A DNA stretch of 64,000 nucleotides. It comes from Cordilura impudica. Lineage: Eukaryota > Arthropoda > Insecta > Diptera > Scathophagidae. Position numbers and translations under genes: made by a program. Location: contig OY821520.1 in NCBI GenBank assembly GCA_963682025.1, forward strand, positions 88,771,670-88,835,669, read 5' to 3'. Below the pieces are notes generated by a model. That model made no database searches. It was not told where the DNA came from and saw nothing but the letters and a program-made list of their open reading frames with translations. Shown here one piece after another: positions 23,274 through 34,773 of the stretch (position 1 is the first letter of the stretch; every line of letters starts with the position of its first letter).

Positions 23274-25240
23274 TAGAGTGGCAAAACATAAATAATAACT
23301 TCAACGATGCTGCCAGGGAACATATCGGTTACAAGACCCCTAAAAGAGCACAGTGGATGTTTGATGATACCTGGAAGTTAATTTTGGAAAGAAAGGAAAT
23401 AAAGGCAAAAAAAATATAGCTAGAACACGCGGTGAAAAGATAACGGTAAGTGAAACCTACAGGCGTCACGATTTGCTAGTGAAGCGGAGTGCTAGAAATG
23501 ACAAGAGAAGATGGCTCGAGGAACTTGCGCGTAATGCCCAAAAAGCATCTGAAGAGCATAGGTCCAAGGCTCTTTACGCAATCACCAAAAAACTCACAGG
23601 TGAAAATTTCCTTAACACAAAACCGCTAAATAACAGTGAGGGAGAACTATCAACATCCAAAAATGAACAATTGGAAATATGGAGACGTCATTATTCCTCA
23701 ATGCTTTCAAACGCTCCATCCAACCTTTCGAACATTTGCTCATGCGCAACCCACACAGTTAGGCAAGACGTCTCAACTGAATGGCCTGACATTTCAGAAG
23801 TATTAAACGCTGTTATTGCTTTGAAGGCAAACAAGGCCCCCTGTGCCGATAATATAGCCCCTGAAATACTTAAAGCTGATCCCCAACTAACAGCGAACAT
23901 TCTGCTACCCCTCATCGAGAACTTTTGGCTCACACTCGAACACGACTCAAAACTTAAAGAAGGTATCATTGTCAACATACCAAAGAAAGGCAACCTTACC
24001 GATTGCAGGAACTGGAGAGGTATCACAATTCTTAGTGCAGTAAATAAGATTTTAGCGCACATTATCAACAAAAGAATATCAGATGCTGGAATGGATGACA
24101 TCAGGCTTGAGTAGGCTGGCTTTCGTCCACAAAAGTCTTGTGTTGACCATATAATTACTTTGCGAATAATTATTGAGCAGTCCGCCGAGTGGCAGTCCCC
24201 CCATGTACATGATCTTTATAGATTTTGAAAAAGCATTCGACACCCTGAGCCACGATGCGATATGGAGTGCTCTCGCGTGTAAAGGTGTTCCACCAAAGAT
24301 TGTCATGCTTACTCAAGCTCTGTATAAGGATGTTAGATGTCGTGTTGTCCATAACAACGCACTAAGCAACAGTTTTAGCGTTGTAACCGGAGTGCGCCAG
24401 GGATGTATGCTATCCCCTCTTCTCTTTAACATCGTCCTAGACGTCATAGTGTGCGATGCTACTCAGGACAGCAGAGGTATACGATGGGGACTCACGCAAC
24501 AACTAGAGAGTCTGGAGTACGCAGATGATATTTGTCTTCTGTCTCACAGCTATCGGCATATGTCAGCTAAACTTAAGTCTCTTGAAACCGAAGCTGCAAA
24601 AGCTGGTCTAAAAATAAATATTAAAAGAGTAAGGTAATGCGCTGCAAAACGGTTAATAATAGCAGATTTAAAATACAGGATGTTGAACTAAAGGAAGTAA
24701 GGTCGTTTTGCTATCTTGGTAGCATTCTAACTCATACTGGCGGCTTCAGCAATTACGTCGCCTATAGAATGTCAAAGGCCAACCAAGCATACGGTATGCT
24801 CCGCCCTGTATGGAAATCTACTGCTATCTCAAAGCACACTAAGATCAGCATTTTCAATTCTTGCGTCAAATCGGTGCTCGTTTACGGTTGTGAGCCATGG
24901 AACACAACATCTCGTGAAATAAACGCCATGCAGGTGTTTGTTAACCGCTGTCTACGAAGGATCCTCAAGATATTCTGCCCAAACACCATATCAAACACTC
25001 AACTATGGTCACAAACAAATCAAAGTCCAATCAACATCGAGATCCTTAAGCGAAAATGGCGCTGGATTGGTCACGCACTCCGTAGACTACAAGGCGACCC
25101 TACTAAAACTGCTATTGACTGGAATCCCCATGGAAATACACGTAGAGTTGGATGCCCGTCGCACTCCTGGAGGCGTTAACTCGAAGCTGAAGAAGTCAAA
25201 CACCTAGCATCAAATAGGACCGAATGGAAGGAGTTCGTTG
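23274..25240 (+). pseudogene. LINE reverse transcriptase and C-terminal domain (RTE/SR2-like)
   Basis: Blocks in order: linker (23473-23750); ALKANKAPCADNIAPEILKA (about 23818); IIVNIPKKGNLTDCRNWRGI; stop TAG near 24112; GFRPQKSCVDHI; a frameshift near 24190; MIFIDFEKAFDTLSHDAIW (motif A, 24205); GVRQGCMLSPLLFNIVLDVI (motif B); LEYADDICLLSH (catalytic YADD, about 24510); a frameshift near 24637; then VRSFCYLGSILTHTG, SCVKSVLVYGCEPWN, RWIGHALRR and DWNPHGNTRRVGCPSHSWRR. The RWIGH-x-LR and GRP-x-x-TWRR ending is typical of RTE/SR2-type LINEs. No RNase H. Confidence 0.9.
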
Positions 25241-25989
25241 TGGCCCTTTGTTCCTTATAAGAACCACAGGACATAATATATATATAATATATAAGTTTTG
25301 TACGGTGCCGAACACAACCATGACTGTGTTTCGTTTTAATATTTCGTTATCTACACGACCATTTTTCTATCACGCATTTTTTGTTTCGAACACACATAAA
25401 CCCCACAGATTTTAATTCCGTGTTCTTGCACGTGTACTGTTAAAAACAGAACAAGTTCTTGAACGCGCACATCTAAAAATTAAAACGTTATCCACTCGCG
25501 ATTGAAAATAAACGAAATTAGGTCATAAACAACATATAAAATTTCTCCGTTTTCTATTTTATTATTATCCTTTATGAATTATTTTAGATTTTTCAAAATA
25601 AATTCGGTTGAAAGAATTGTTGCCGTTATTATAGGACTGTTTTATTGTTTTAATTTTTAGATGTACGCGTTCAAGAACATGTTCTGTTTTTTCAGCAGTA
25701 CACGTGCAAGAACACGAACTTAAAATAAAGCTACACCCAAATCTGTGTGGCTTATGTGTGTTCGAAAAAAAAAAATTCGTGATAGAAAAATGTTCGTGTT
25801 GATAGCGAAATATTAAAACGAAACACAATCACGATTGTGTTCGGTCCCGTACAAAATTTAGAAACACACATAACTGATATGAAAAGAAAAATATGTGTTG
25901 GCTGATTTAGAACTGAACATTGTGTGTTTCATGTGTGTATTATCTGAACCTTGTATTTACACGATTCTTTATTTTAATTTTAGTTTTTA

Positions 25990-26465
25990 TAACATAGAAT
26001 AATGCATAAACAAAAAACTCATCTACAATATTATGAACAGTGTTATATTTTTAATAATCATTTGTAGATATAATATATGAAATATTTTCAACCTTCGTGC
26101 TTCTTCAGTTTCATCTAAATGATTTATAGCGAATGGGTTAAGACGGTTACTGAGTCTACCGAGATACCTGAAAGTATTTTTTAATTTCGAATTTGACTGC
26201 TTAAATTTTGAGATCTCTGTGAATACATTTACTTGTCATATACCATGGGGCGTTGCATATAAAACAGAGCGTTTAAAACTGAAAACGTTGTAGAATTTCT
26301 TTATTGGAATTTATTGCAGTTTCCCATACATGAATCTTGTATTGGCTGAAGAATTGATTTTTATAGCATAAATATCTTGCTCAAACTCAACTCAGATTTT
26401 GAGCCCGTAAACCGAAGCTTTTTTTATTTTAATCTTTAAATGTTTTCGTTTTGATTTAGTCTTTT
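25990..26465. other. AT-rich sequence, no gene seen
   Basis: Nothing recognised. Confidence 0.5.
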
Positions 26466-26744
26466 ATCTAAGTATATAGCTGAATATCTAGAGTACCGTA
26501 ATAGATAAATTTATGGGACTTAGTGTGAGTTATATTAAGTTATCAACATTAGTAAACGGAAAAAATGGGCTGGATCAGATCAGTGGGCGTGGCACCACCC
26601 CATACAAATTAAATATATATAATGTCATATATCTAGAATACTGTACTAGTGAAACGCTTGGGAATTTGTGTTAGTTTATAAGTTATCAACGTTAGTACTC
26701 GAAAAAATGGAAGGGATCGGAGCAATGGGCGTGGTACCCTTATA

Positions 26745-27940
26745 CCCGCCAAAATCAAAAATACCGTAATTCAAAAATCGCAAAAGACAAAAATCGACAC
26801 AATCAAATATCACGAAATAAACAAAAATTGTCAAAGTCAAAAATCGCCAAAACCGAAAATCGCGAATATGAAAAATCGTTAAAACGAAAATCGCCAAAAT
26901 CAAAAATTGTCACAATCGAAAATCGCGAATAATAAAAATCGCCCAATTCAAAAATCACCAAAACCGAAACTCGCGAATAACAGAAATCGAGAAAATAAAA
27001 ATCGCTATAGCTAAAAATCACCAAAAACAATAATCCTAAAAATCAAAAGTCGCCAAAACCATAAATCGCCATAAATCTAAAATGGCAAAAAAAAAATAGC
27101 CAAATCACCAAAACCGAAAATTGCAGTGCTGAGTAATTAGGCCCCAATGAACAGAGGCAAAAAAAATAAAAAATTAACAAATGCCCCAAAAAATTGGGGC
27201 GCAAGTTCGCGATGAACAAAAGCCCCAAAACCTTAAAAAGCCCAAAAAATTAACAAAAGCCCCAATTTTTCAGAAAACCGAATTAAAAATTAACTTACGC
27301 CACAAAGAATATTCCGCAAAATTTTTCACATATTTTTATTTAATGTTTTTGTTTTCGCCGAATAGCAATTCAAATAAAAATTTGCCTATTGCTATCAATA
27401 TTTCTCCTATAAAAAACGCGTAGCATATCTTGCAATGTTTGCAAAACTTTCATAGCATTTTTGCGTTTTCTCTTATCCATCAAAATGTAAAATATCGGAA
27501 TGATCCGCAAAAAATATGTTTTGCAGCAAATAAGTTGCGACAAATAAGTTAACGACAACTGAGCGTCGCTAGTGTGGCTGTACATCAGGAACAAATGCGC
27601 CAATCCCATACAATTTCTTTGTGTCCTCTCTTCATTTCTTTTGGCGGCATTTGTTCATTGAGGCCTAAGTACTCAGCACCGAAAATTGTGGATAACAAAA
27701 ATTGCCTATATCAAAAAATGCCAAAACTGCAAATCGCGAATAACACAAACCACTTAACACGAAAAACACCAAAATCAAAAATCGCCTAAACTAAAGGAAG
27801 TCGCCAAAACCAAAACTCGCAACAAACAAAAAACGGCTAAATCAGAATTCCCAAAAAAAACAATAATCGCCAAAGCCAAAAATCGCCTAAATCTAGAATT
27901 GCAAAAACAATAATCGACAAAATCAAAAATCACCAAACAT
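26745..27940 (+). repeat. AAAATCGCC microsatellite-like array, split by a MITE
   Basis: Loose 12-16-bp units around AAAATCGCCAAAATCA run over 26745-27123 and resume at 27689-27940. Related arrays lie at 45784-45880 and, in reverse complement, 57395-57545, always next to the same Helitron units. Confidence 0.85.
27124..27680 (+). mobile_element. hAT-like MITE, family M, copy 2
   Basis: Starts CAGTGCTGAGTAATTAGGCC, ends GGCCTAAGTACTCAGCACC, with exact 8-bp duplication GAAAATTG at 27116-27123 and 27681-27688. Interior 27415-27590 matches the reverse complement of 7130-7340. Inserted in the AAAATCGCC array. Confidence 0.9.
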
Positions 27941-28031
27941 AAATAAATCTGCTTTCTACAAAATATATTCCCAGTTTTATATTTTGTTACGATGAGTGTA
28001 GCGAAGCGCATCACTTCTGAATCTTGTCTAG

Positions 28032-28480
28032 TTCTATTTTGAAGCATCTGAAGGTGAAACCATAGAAGCCATCAGAGCGGTGTCATCGGCATAAGTTGGA
28101 ATAGTTACATTATCAGTAAGTAAGTAAAAACGTGCTGGTAGTAATATTCGGGTATCATACTGGGTCAAATGCTTCCTGTATATCTAGAAACACTGCCGAA
28201 GCATATTTCCTGTTTTTAAAAGTACCAATTATATGTTTAGTAATACGGCCACATTGCTTTGGTGTTCAGTGGCTGCTACCAAAATCAAAATTATAGTCGG
28301 GTATTATATTATGTAATTCTGAAATAGGTTTTAATCTAGCTAAAAATTTTCTTTTAAAAAGTTTAGAAAAAATAGCCAACAAACTTATGGGACAGTAAGA
28401 CATTAAAATTTTAAAATTTAGAAACTTGGATCTATGCCTTTTTGCTGTAAATGCAGGAGGTTATTGGAAGTAAAAAAAAG
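28032..28480 (-). pseudogene. Jockey-type LINE RT remnant, minus strand
   Basis: On the minus strand: CGRITKHIIGTFKNRKYASA, VFLDIQEAFDPV (motif A, about 28190-28155), then an internal deletion, then TIPTYADDTALMAS (catalytic YADD, about 28105-28065). The segment between motifs A and C is missing. It abuts the Helitron 3' end at 28031. Confidence 0.78.
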
Positions 28481-31325
28481 AAATATTTTTACGAGTTTAT
28501 TAATAAAGAGGGAATTCTCTATATTTTATTTAAAAATAAATTACCTTTAAAATGGACTGTATTTCAAAAGATGGAGGTCGTGTAAGTGACGTGTTCTTCC
28601 TAATGTTCAAACGAAGATTAAAAAGTTACATCTAACTAAGATAGAAAAAGGCAATAAGCAATGTTTTTTGGTACCGTTAACGGTTTACTCGTTAGAATCT
28701 ATGTTAATACTGCCTACAAAGATGTTTACAAAAAGGAGTAAAACTTAGATTCCAACTTGTAATTAACCCTTAAAGAGGGTTAGGGTTTGCAAAAGGGCAA
28801 ACTAAAATTAATAAGCAAAATCAAAGAATTTGTGCTTAAACAATGCCTATTACCTCGAAACAACCGAATAAACGAATAAATGTCGTACTTAAAAGGCGAA
28901 GCAAGACTGAATAGATCACGCGAAAGCCCTTTCAAAACATGGGTCATGTTAACAGTTTTCTTCGATTATTGGCCGGACCAAGTTATTGACAAGGAATATT
29001 AGTTGAGGAGGACAGGATTAGGGCCATACCACTTGATTTTTGCATCACGATAATCTAACTTCTCCGAGGCCGTTGGCACATAATTCGATTCAGTCACTTC
29101 AACAATTAACGCTATTGCTTGATTTGTCACCATGCCGCTCTATTTGAAATCGATTGAGGAGATAAAAGCCGCAACGCTTTTCATTTATAACAAAATCCAC
29201 GTTTTCATTTGAGCATATCTGTACATATCGAACTTGGCAGAAAGATATATAAAGTATATAAATCTTACCATTTTTAAGTCAACCTGAGGGTATTTCTTCC
29301 AAGTTCAATGCTTATTGACTTTACATAAACAATTTCATCCGAATACCTTTAGAATTGCGGCATGTACTTTTTGCACAAGGTTTTTATGGACACACAGACC
29401 TACGGCAGCATGCCGTTCAATCAACTCACATAGTTTTTCAATCACTATAATAAAAGGTGGGTCTAGGTCATGTATTTATGCTGGTTACAAACATCAGCAC
29501 AAATTGTTTATACCCTCACCACAGAGTGTTACGGTGTACATAAATTGGTATTACATATCTACATTTCCCACATTAACATCTTGATAGTTATTTCTTCTTT
29601 TTTTTGCAAAGCTTTTAAAGTGCTCATAAAATCATTTATATGATATTAAAAAAAATTTCAATGCTTCTTAATATTTATGTTGCTGCCTTAGTTTTTCCAC
29701 ATCTCCTACTCAGTATGTATCAAATATACGAATGTGCTTCCCCTCATATAATACCGTTTAGCATTTAATATATATTTTTTTTCTTATTTTTGCAAATAGA
29801 TTTTATTACAACAACAAACATTTAGCAGCACAGGCACATAATTTAAAAAAAAACCTTTTTTTTAAATTCTGATATTAAGTGTGTACTCGTAACATAAACA
29901 TAAGTGGCTTTAAAAAATTTATTGCCTTTACAATTAGTTGATAATTAGCCATTATTATGAAACCACACATAAGCAATAAATATGAATGTGTTTCATACAG
30001 AGAATACGAATAACAAATAAAACAGCAATAACACACAGAAAGTTACCAAGTGTAATAAACAGTTTTTTTTTTTTTTGGAATTTTACCCCTTTTACCTAAA
30101 AAGTAATGATTATTGCGTTACTTTGCCATTGTGTGATATAAAAAAAAAATAAAATCCCTACTCAAACCAACCCCACATTTTCACTGAAATTTAAAAATTA
30201 AATTTTATAAAAGCAAGGGTTTAATATACAGTTGTACTGAAGTTTATATACGCTATAGAAATACATACAGTTAACACAAGATTTACAGAAGTAAAATTGT
30301 GATTTACAGGATCAGTGTATTATCAAAAAATTAATGGTAGTTATATTTCTACAAAACAGTTGTTAGCTTTGACTCTTTTAAATTTGAAAAATATTTTTCT
30401 GCTTAATGAATAAATTTTAATAATTCCCAAACGAAATAGTAAATTGAATGTTGAGTGCTGTATACGAAGGGTGCAAAAGGTACAAGTAGGTAGTTAATAA
30501 ATCACATTTATGTTGAGTCTGTTAAAAAAGTGCTAACATTAATTTTATACAAATACCTAAGTCTATTTAAGATTTTACCTTTATTTACATAAAGGTTACT
30601 AAATATATATTTTTTTGTCATTGTATTTTTGTTTTTTTTTTTTTAATTTCGTTGTGGTTGTATATTTTTATATTAATGGCATTTAGGTTTGTTAATTTTA
30701 ATGCGCATATAGGAATAATGTTCCTCACTTTTTAGTAGAATTTTCAAAAGAATTTTAATTAGAATATTACATAAACTGTTTAAGAGTTTCTAGGTATATA
30801 AAGGCATAATTAATAATTAAATTATTTAGAAATTAATTTTAAATAATATATTAAAATTACGTGGGTCTATCGAAGTTACAAATTAAGTAAATTGTTAAAT
30901 TTATGTGGGCGAAGAGCCCTAAAAATTTTGGAATTATTGCAACATAGGGTAAGTGGGGCTTTAAAACTAAATCGGGATTATCGGTATTACTCTTTGAAAG
31001 CATCAGCGTATTACGCTGCAGCATTTCAATAAACAAAATCATTTATTTAACAATAAAATTAATCTATTTATATTGACAAAAAAAAATAATAAACCAAGAG
31101 TACTTTCAAGAATTGAAATGTAAGCAGGACTTCGGTGAATATTTAAATAAATTTAAGCGCTATTCAAGTATTTAAAAAGATTTTGCTACATCAATATTAG
31201 AGAAAACTTCTGGCGCAACTTAAAAACCAAAGAATTTTTTCTATGAATTTTTTAGAAATTAATCTAACGGGCTTTTAAGGTCCTGTTTAAAAAATCAAAT
31301 AAAAGATTATTTATTTTTTTCCTTC
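28481..31325. other. Long AT-rich stretch, no gene recognised
   Basis: 28960-29220 has coding-like but broken frames on the minus strand (for example VTESNYVPTASEKLDYRDAK) that I cannot assign. 29300-29530 holds a fragment ending GTTATACCCTCACCACAGAG-like sequence, resembling the edge of another dispersed repeat with GGTGGGTCTAGGTCA and TGGTTACAAACATCAGC; 35120-35340 is similar. 29530-31325 has homopolymer runs only. Confidence 0.45.
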
Positions 31326-31840
31326 CGACGCACAGTGGACCATTTGACGAGAAGGCGGTCAAAAATCTATAACTTTTGATTGGATTGGAATTTTGATATG
31401 CGGTTTTTCTTTGTTTGGTAGGTGAGACTTTAGCCTTTAAGTTTTGCTATAAAACGTAATTCTCGACCGAAAATAAAAAAAGTTACGGCGGGTTTAAAAT
31501 ACATTTTCATTTGTAGTTGAATTTTAGTACAAAAGTGAAGTGGTAAAAGGTAAAAAAAGGTTTTTTTTTAATACGTCTTAGTTTTTCAGTTAATTTTACA
31601 ACTTATACTTTTTAACAATTTTTTAAGTTAATTTTTTCAGAAAATGCCAAACTTTGGCCCCCGTAAACTTTTTAGTCCTAATGTGCACAAGGGCCAAAGT
31701 TTTTTTTTTTTTTTTTTGAAAGATCCCGAGTTAAAACATAATTTATTAAGCAGCGAACGTAAAAGTTACCTTATATTGTTTCAAGATAGAGAAGTTTCAA
31801 TGAAAAACTCGTATGTTTTTGCTTTAGTTAAACTTTTATA

Positions 31841-32610
31841 CCCTATAACACTATGTGGTTTGGGTATAATGACTTTGTGCTGCTGTTTGTAACAACCAAA
31901 AATATTTGACCTAGACCCATCTTTAATTATACCGATCGAATCAGAATCACTTTCTGAGTTGATTTAACAATGTCCGTCCGTCCGTCTGTGTGTCCATGTA
32001 AAGCTTCTAATCAAACTGCAGGTCGCAAATATGAATATATTTTGACGAAATTTGGTATATAAGCTTTTATCGGCCATGGGATGAACTCTGTTGAAACTGG
32101 TGAGAATCGGTCCGTGTTCAGACCTAGCCCCCATACAAATTACCCATATGAAATCGACATAAATTGCCATAAGATCCAAATTGTCATATAGATCTTAATC
32201 AAATTGGGTTTGTATGCGTTCGTTACATCCACTAATGAGTATTCCAAAAATGATCCCTTTGACCCCATATAGAGCTGCTTCCCGATATTCACTTAAATCT
32301 ATTAAAAAACAAAAATATTGCACTGATTCTTCTCAAATTTTGTTTGTACACATTTTTACAAAATACAAGAGACTTTACCAAACATGATCAGAATCGGTCC
32401 ATTTTTGGACCTAGTCCCTTTATTGATATTGGATCCGATATGAACTTTTTCATATCTGCAGCCAAAAAAATTAATAAAAATCCCACTCAAATTTGGTTTT
32501 TGCTTATTTTCAATGTCCAGTTAGTTGGGCCTAAGAGATAGGGTTTCTAAACGCATGGTATAGGGTATCGTATAGTCGGTCTAGACCGACTATAATTTTC
32601 TTACTTGTTT
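31841..32610 (+). mobile_element. Family G (GTCY-bearing) repeat, copy 2
   Basis: Starts CCCTATAACACTATGTGGTT, has GTCCGTCCGTCCGTCTGTGT at 31973 and ends CTATAATTTTCTTACTTGTT. Close to copies 1 and 5. Inserted in Transib, downstream of the transposase stop. No convincing target duplication. Confidence 0.85.
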
Positions 32611-32805
32611 TAATTGTCTTTTTAAATATTTCTATATCAATTTTTATGGTAAATTTATGAAATATAAAAATTTTTATTGTAAATTTACAAAATATATAAA
32701 TTTTTAAATCAAAAATTTTTTTTAACTATATAAAAAAAAAGTGTAACTTATTGTTGGTGTAATGAAAAAGTACTTTAAATCAATAAATTTTAGTAAAAAT
32801 TTCTT

Positions 32806-34773
32806 CTAATAGCCTTGATTTTCATCTTCTAGAAGTTGTTTAGCTTCTTCGTCTAATTCAATAGAAGTAGTTTTCCATTTTTGACGAATGTTGGACATAT
32901 ATGGATCTGAAGTGCACAACAAAATAGTGATACGGTCTTCATTAGTACAACATCTGGACATTTTCCTTGTGTTGTGCTCGCGAAGGAATCTGTAGTCTTT
33001 GTTCCTTTTTTCTTGCGCTTCTTCAAATGGATCTCCTATTGGTAGCATATTGTTTTGAATTATTTGTTCCCCATGGTACACAATTTTATGAACTGTGGAT
33101 GGCATATATCTCCAAGAGTATTTTTCATTATAAAGTATAGTTGTTTTATTGGCGTACTCTCCAAATTTTTTTTCAATTTATCTTTCTGCTGCATGCTAGA
33201 ACTTGTAATATGATTTTGAATCGTCTTATTAATTCATGATATACACCTGTGATAGATGCTGCAGTTTCCGGATCGGAAAAAATTTCCTTGCAGTATTTCC
33301 GTCATTTGTGCTTCCTTCCCCTTGTTTTGGTTGGTCGCTTACGAGGCCAAGCTGTAGATATTTTTGTTGAATTTGTTTTTTTTGCTTTCTTTTTTCTTCA
33401 TTTTCTTTGTTTTTTCTCACTGTTTCGCCTAACGGACCAAATTCCAAATCATAACCCAATTTAAGAATATGCTCCATGAAACGTATTCTAGCATGAAGGG
33501 GGCACATTCCTAATTCGTAGGCTTCCTTAAAACTATCGTCTTCTGGTGGGGATTGGCTTAATTGACTTGATGTCTTTTGGCATATAATGCAGCTTGACGT
33601 TGACTTTGTTCCAGTTAAAGCTTGTGCAACTTTTCCATCAATCATTGTGAGACACATTTTAAAATGTACTTCAATGTCTTGGTCATCAAATTTAAGTATT
33701 ACTGGTTGAAATTCCTTAATTTGATCTTTTATTTTTTGAACTTCTTCAGTTATGACATCTTTGGTTTCCTTTTTGAATGCAAATTTTATTGGTCTGCAGT
33801 ACTTTGTTGAAGGAGGAATTTCATTTTTGCATATATCAATTTCTGTTGCTCTACTAGTTGACGGAACGAATGATACCATAAATAAATTAACATCTGATGA
33901 ATTTTCGGCATTAAATTGCTTGTATTGTTTCTGACCAGAGGATCTATCACGACCCCATTTAGAAATTAAAGTAACGCTGCCATTACCAATTTTTTTTAAA
34001 TGATCAGTATCAAGCATATTTAGCAATCGTTCTGCAGTATGTTCAAGGAGATCTTGCAATTTTATTTCTGCTGATGTTGAAGTGACACTAATAGCAGATT
34101 GTGAAGGCAAGCATTCTTTTTTGGCAGAAACTAAATCTCGATACTCTGGAAAAATCTGACAATTCTTTTCATTGGTTCGCTTCCGCAATTCCTTATATTG
34201 ATTTTTTGTCAATTTCAAATCCAAAAATAGGGCGAACGCTTCTTCAGTCATAAATTTCTTATCTTCATTTGGTGTAGCAATGCTTTTCAAAATCCTCTTT
34301 GTGCGCCTTGGGCTCGCTTCTACTATTTTTTCAATTATTTCAATTTCATTTTTTTTATTTTGGGTTGGTTGAATTTGGTGCAAAAATGAATCCTTAATAA
34401 TTCTTTGAGAAATTTCTTCATTGATATTCTCCAGCTTGCGCCTTCGAGATCTTTCACTACATCCGTCAATTGGTTTTGCTGGTCGACCCTTTTTTCCACT
34501 TTCGTTGGCAGTTGTAGATGCACTCTCAAAAATAAGTTCCTTTATTAACCAGTCTTGGTAACGTTTGTACATCTTTGCCTTGCTATGAGAGCATTCAATG
34601 TACCGTCTTTTCAAATTGGATGCAAAATTAGTAATTTTTCCTTTGTGCATTTCAATATCTTCTATGTTACAATTCTTAAGGAAGTCGTTGCTCACTATGT
34701 GCAAAATTACATCGTCTACATCATTTCGTTGAAAATAAATATTTGCCAGATCTCTGTAACAGTACTTAGCCAT
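32806..34773 (-). pseudogene. Transib transposase (RAG1-related), two apparent frameshifts
   Basis: The protein cuts and pastes the element; Transib transposases share ancestry with the RAG1 recombinase core. The likely start is the ATG at 34773 (MAKYCYRDLANIYF); an upstream in-frame ATG at 34833 gives a hydrophobic leader. Key blocks: ISKWGRDRSSGQKQYKQF (family C-D-G-S-S-G; first catalytic D kept, neighbours changed), MCLTMIDGKVAQALTG (second D), CIICQ (zinc-binding pair), MCPLHARIRFMEHIL, LVSDQPKQGEGSTNDGNTAR, and PIGDPFEEAQEKRNKDYRFL with HTRK-like tail (third acidic residue, E). The long frame ends after NTARKFF, at a T run (about 33285-33291). A second frame break lies in an A run near 33170-33180. 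Coding then continues to the stop at 32806. Everything else reads through. Confidence 0.92.

Larger units (their letters stand above)
22813..25287 (+). mobile_element. RTE-like LINE inserted in the foldback arm
   Basis: A non-LTR element with an endonuclease start, RT and a C-terminal domain, ending in a TA-rich tail (ATAATATATATATAATATAT, 25260-25285). TTTTGTA occurs at the left junction (about 22802-22808) and again directly after the tail at 25288, giving a probable 7-bp target duplication. RTE/SR2-like assignment rests on the protein features in the next entries. Confidence 0.82.
22690..25985. mobile_element. Long foldback (inverted-repeat) element split by a LINE
   Basis: Right arm 25650-25940 (AATTTTTAGATGTACGCGTT, GAACATGTTCTG, GTACACGTGCAAGAACACGA ... 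CGTACAAAATTTAGAAACAC) is the inverted counterpart of 25288-25490. It continues as the counterpart of 22730-22812 (CATATCAATTATGTGTGTTT). The left arm is therefore cut in two by the LINE at 22813-25287. The inner spacer is about 25491-25649. Outer limits are approximate. No coding sequence. Confidence 0.8.
26470..28031 (+). mobile_element. Helitron-like element, 142-bp-unit family, copy with 3' end
   Basis: Two tandem units (AGTGGGCGTGGCACCACCCC at 26580, ATGGGCGTGGTACCC at 26727) are followed by an AAAATCGCC array. The 3' terminus is hairpin GATGAGTGTAGCGAAGCGCATC (27991-28012), spacer, then CTAG (28028-28031) and T. The 5' end is missing or eroded. It contains MITE copy 2. Confidence 0.75.

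Noticed and set aside
23691..24101. 136-codon minus-strand open frame
   Set aside because: Shadow of the LINE RT on the plus strand.
26676..27030. F/D-rich minus-strand open frames
   Set aside because: Produced by the AAAATCGCC array; no coding potential beyond the repeat.
26745..27940. CRISPR-like spacing in the AAAATCGCC array
   Set aside because: Units are short, degenerate and lack unique spacers; the setting is a eukaryotic Helitron.
28960..29220. Possible retroelement coding on the minus strand
   Set aside because: Broken frames without any motif that I can assign to a family.
33249..33464. Hydrophobic plus-strand open frames across the Transib gene
   Set aside because: Antisense to the transposase; hydrophobicity follows from lysine-rich codons read in reverse.
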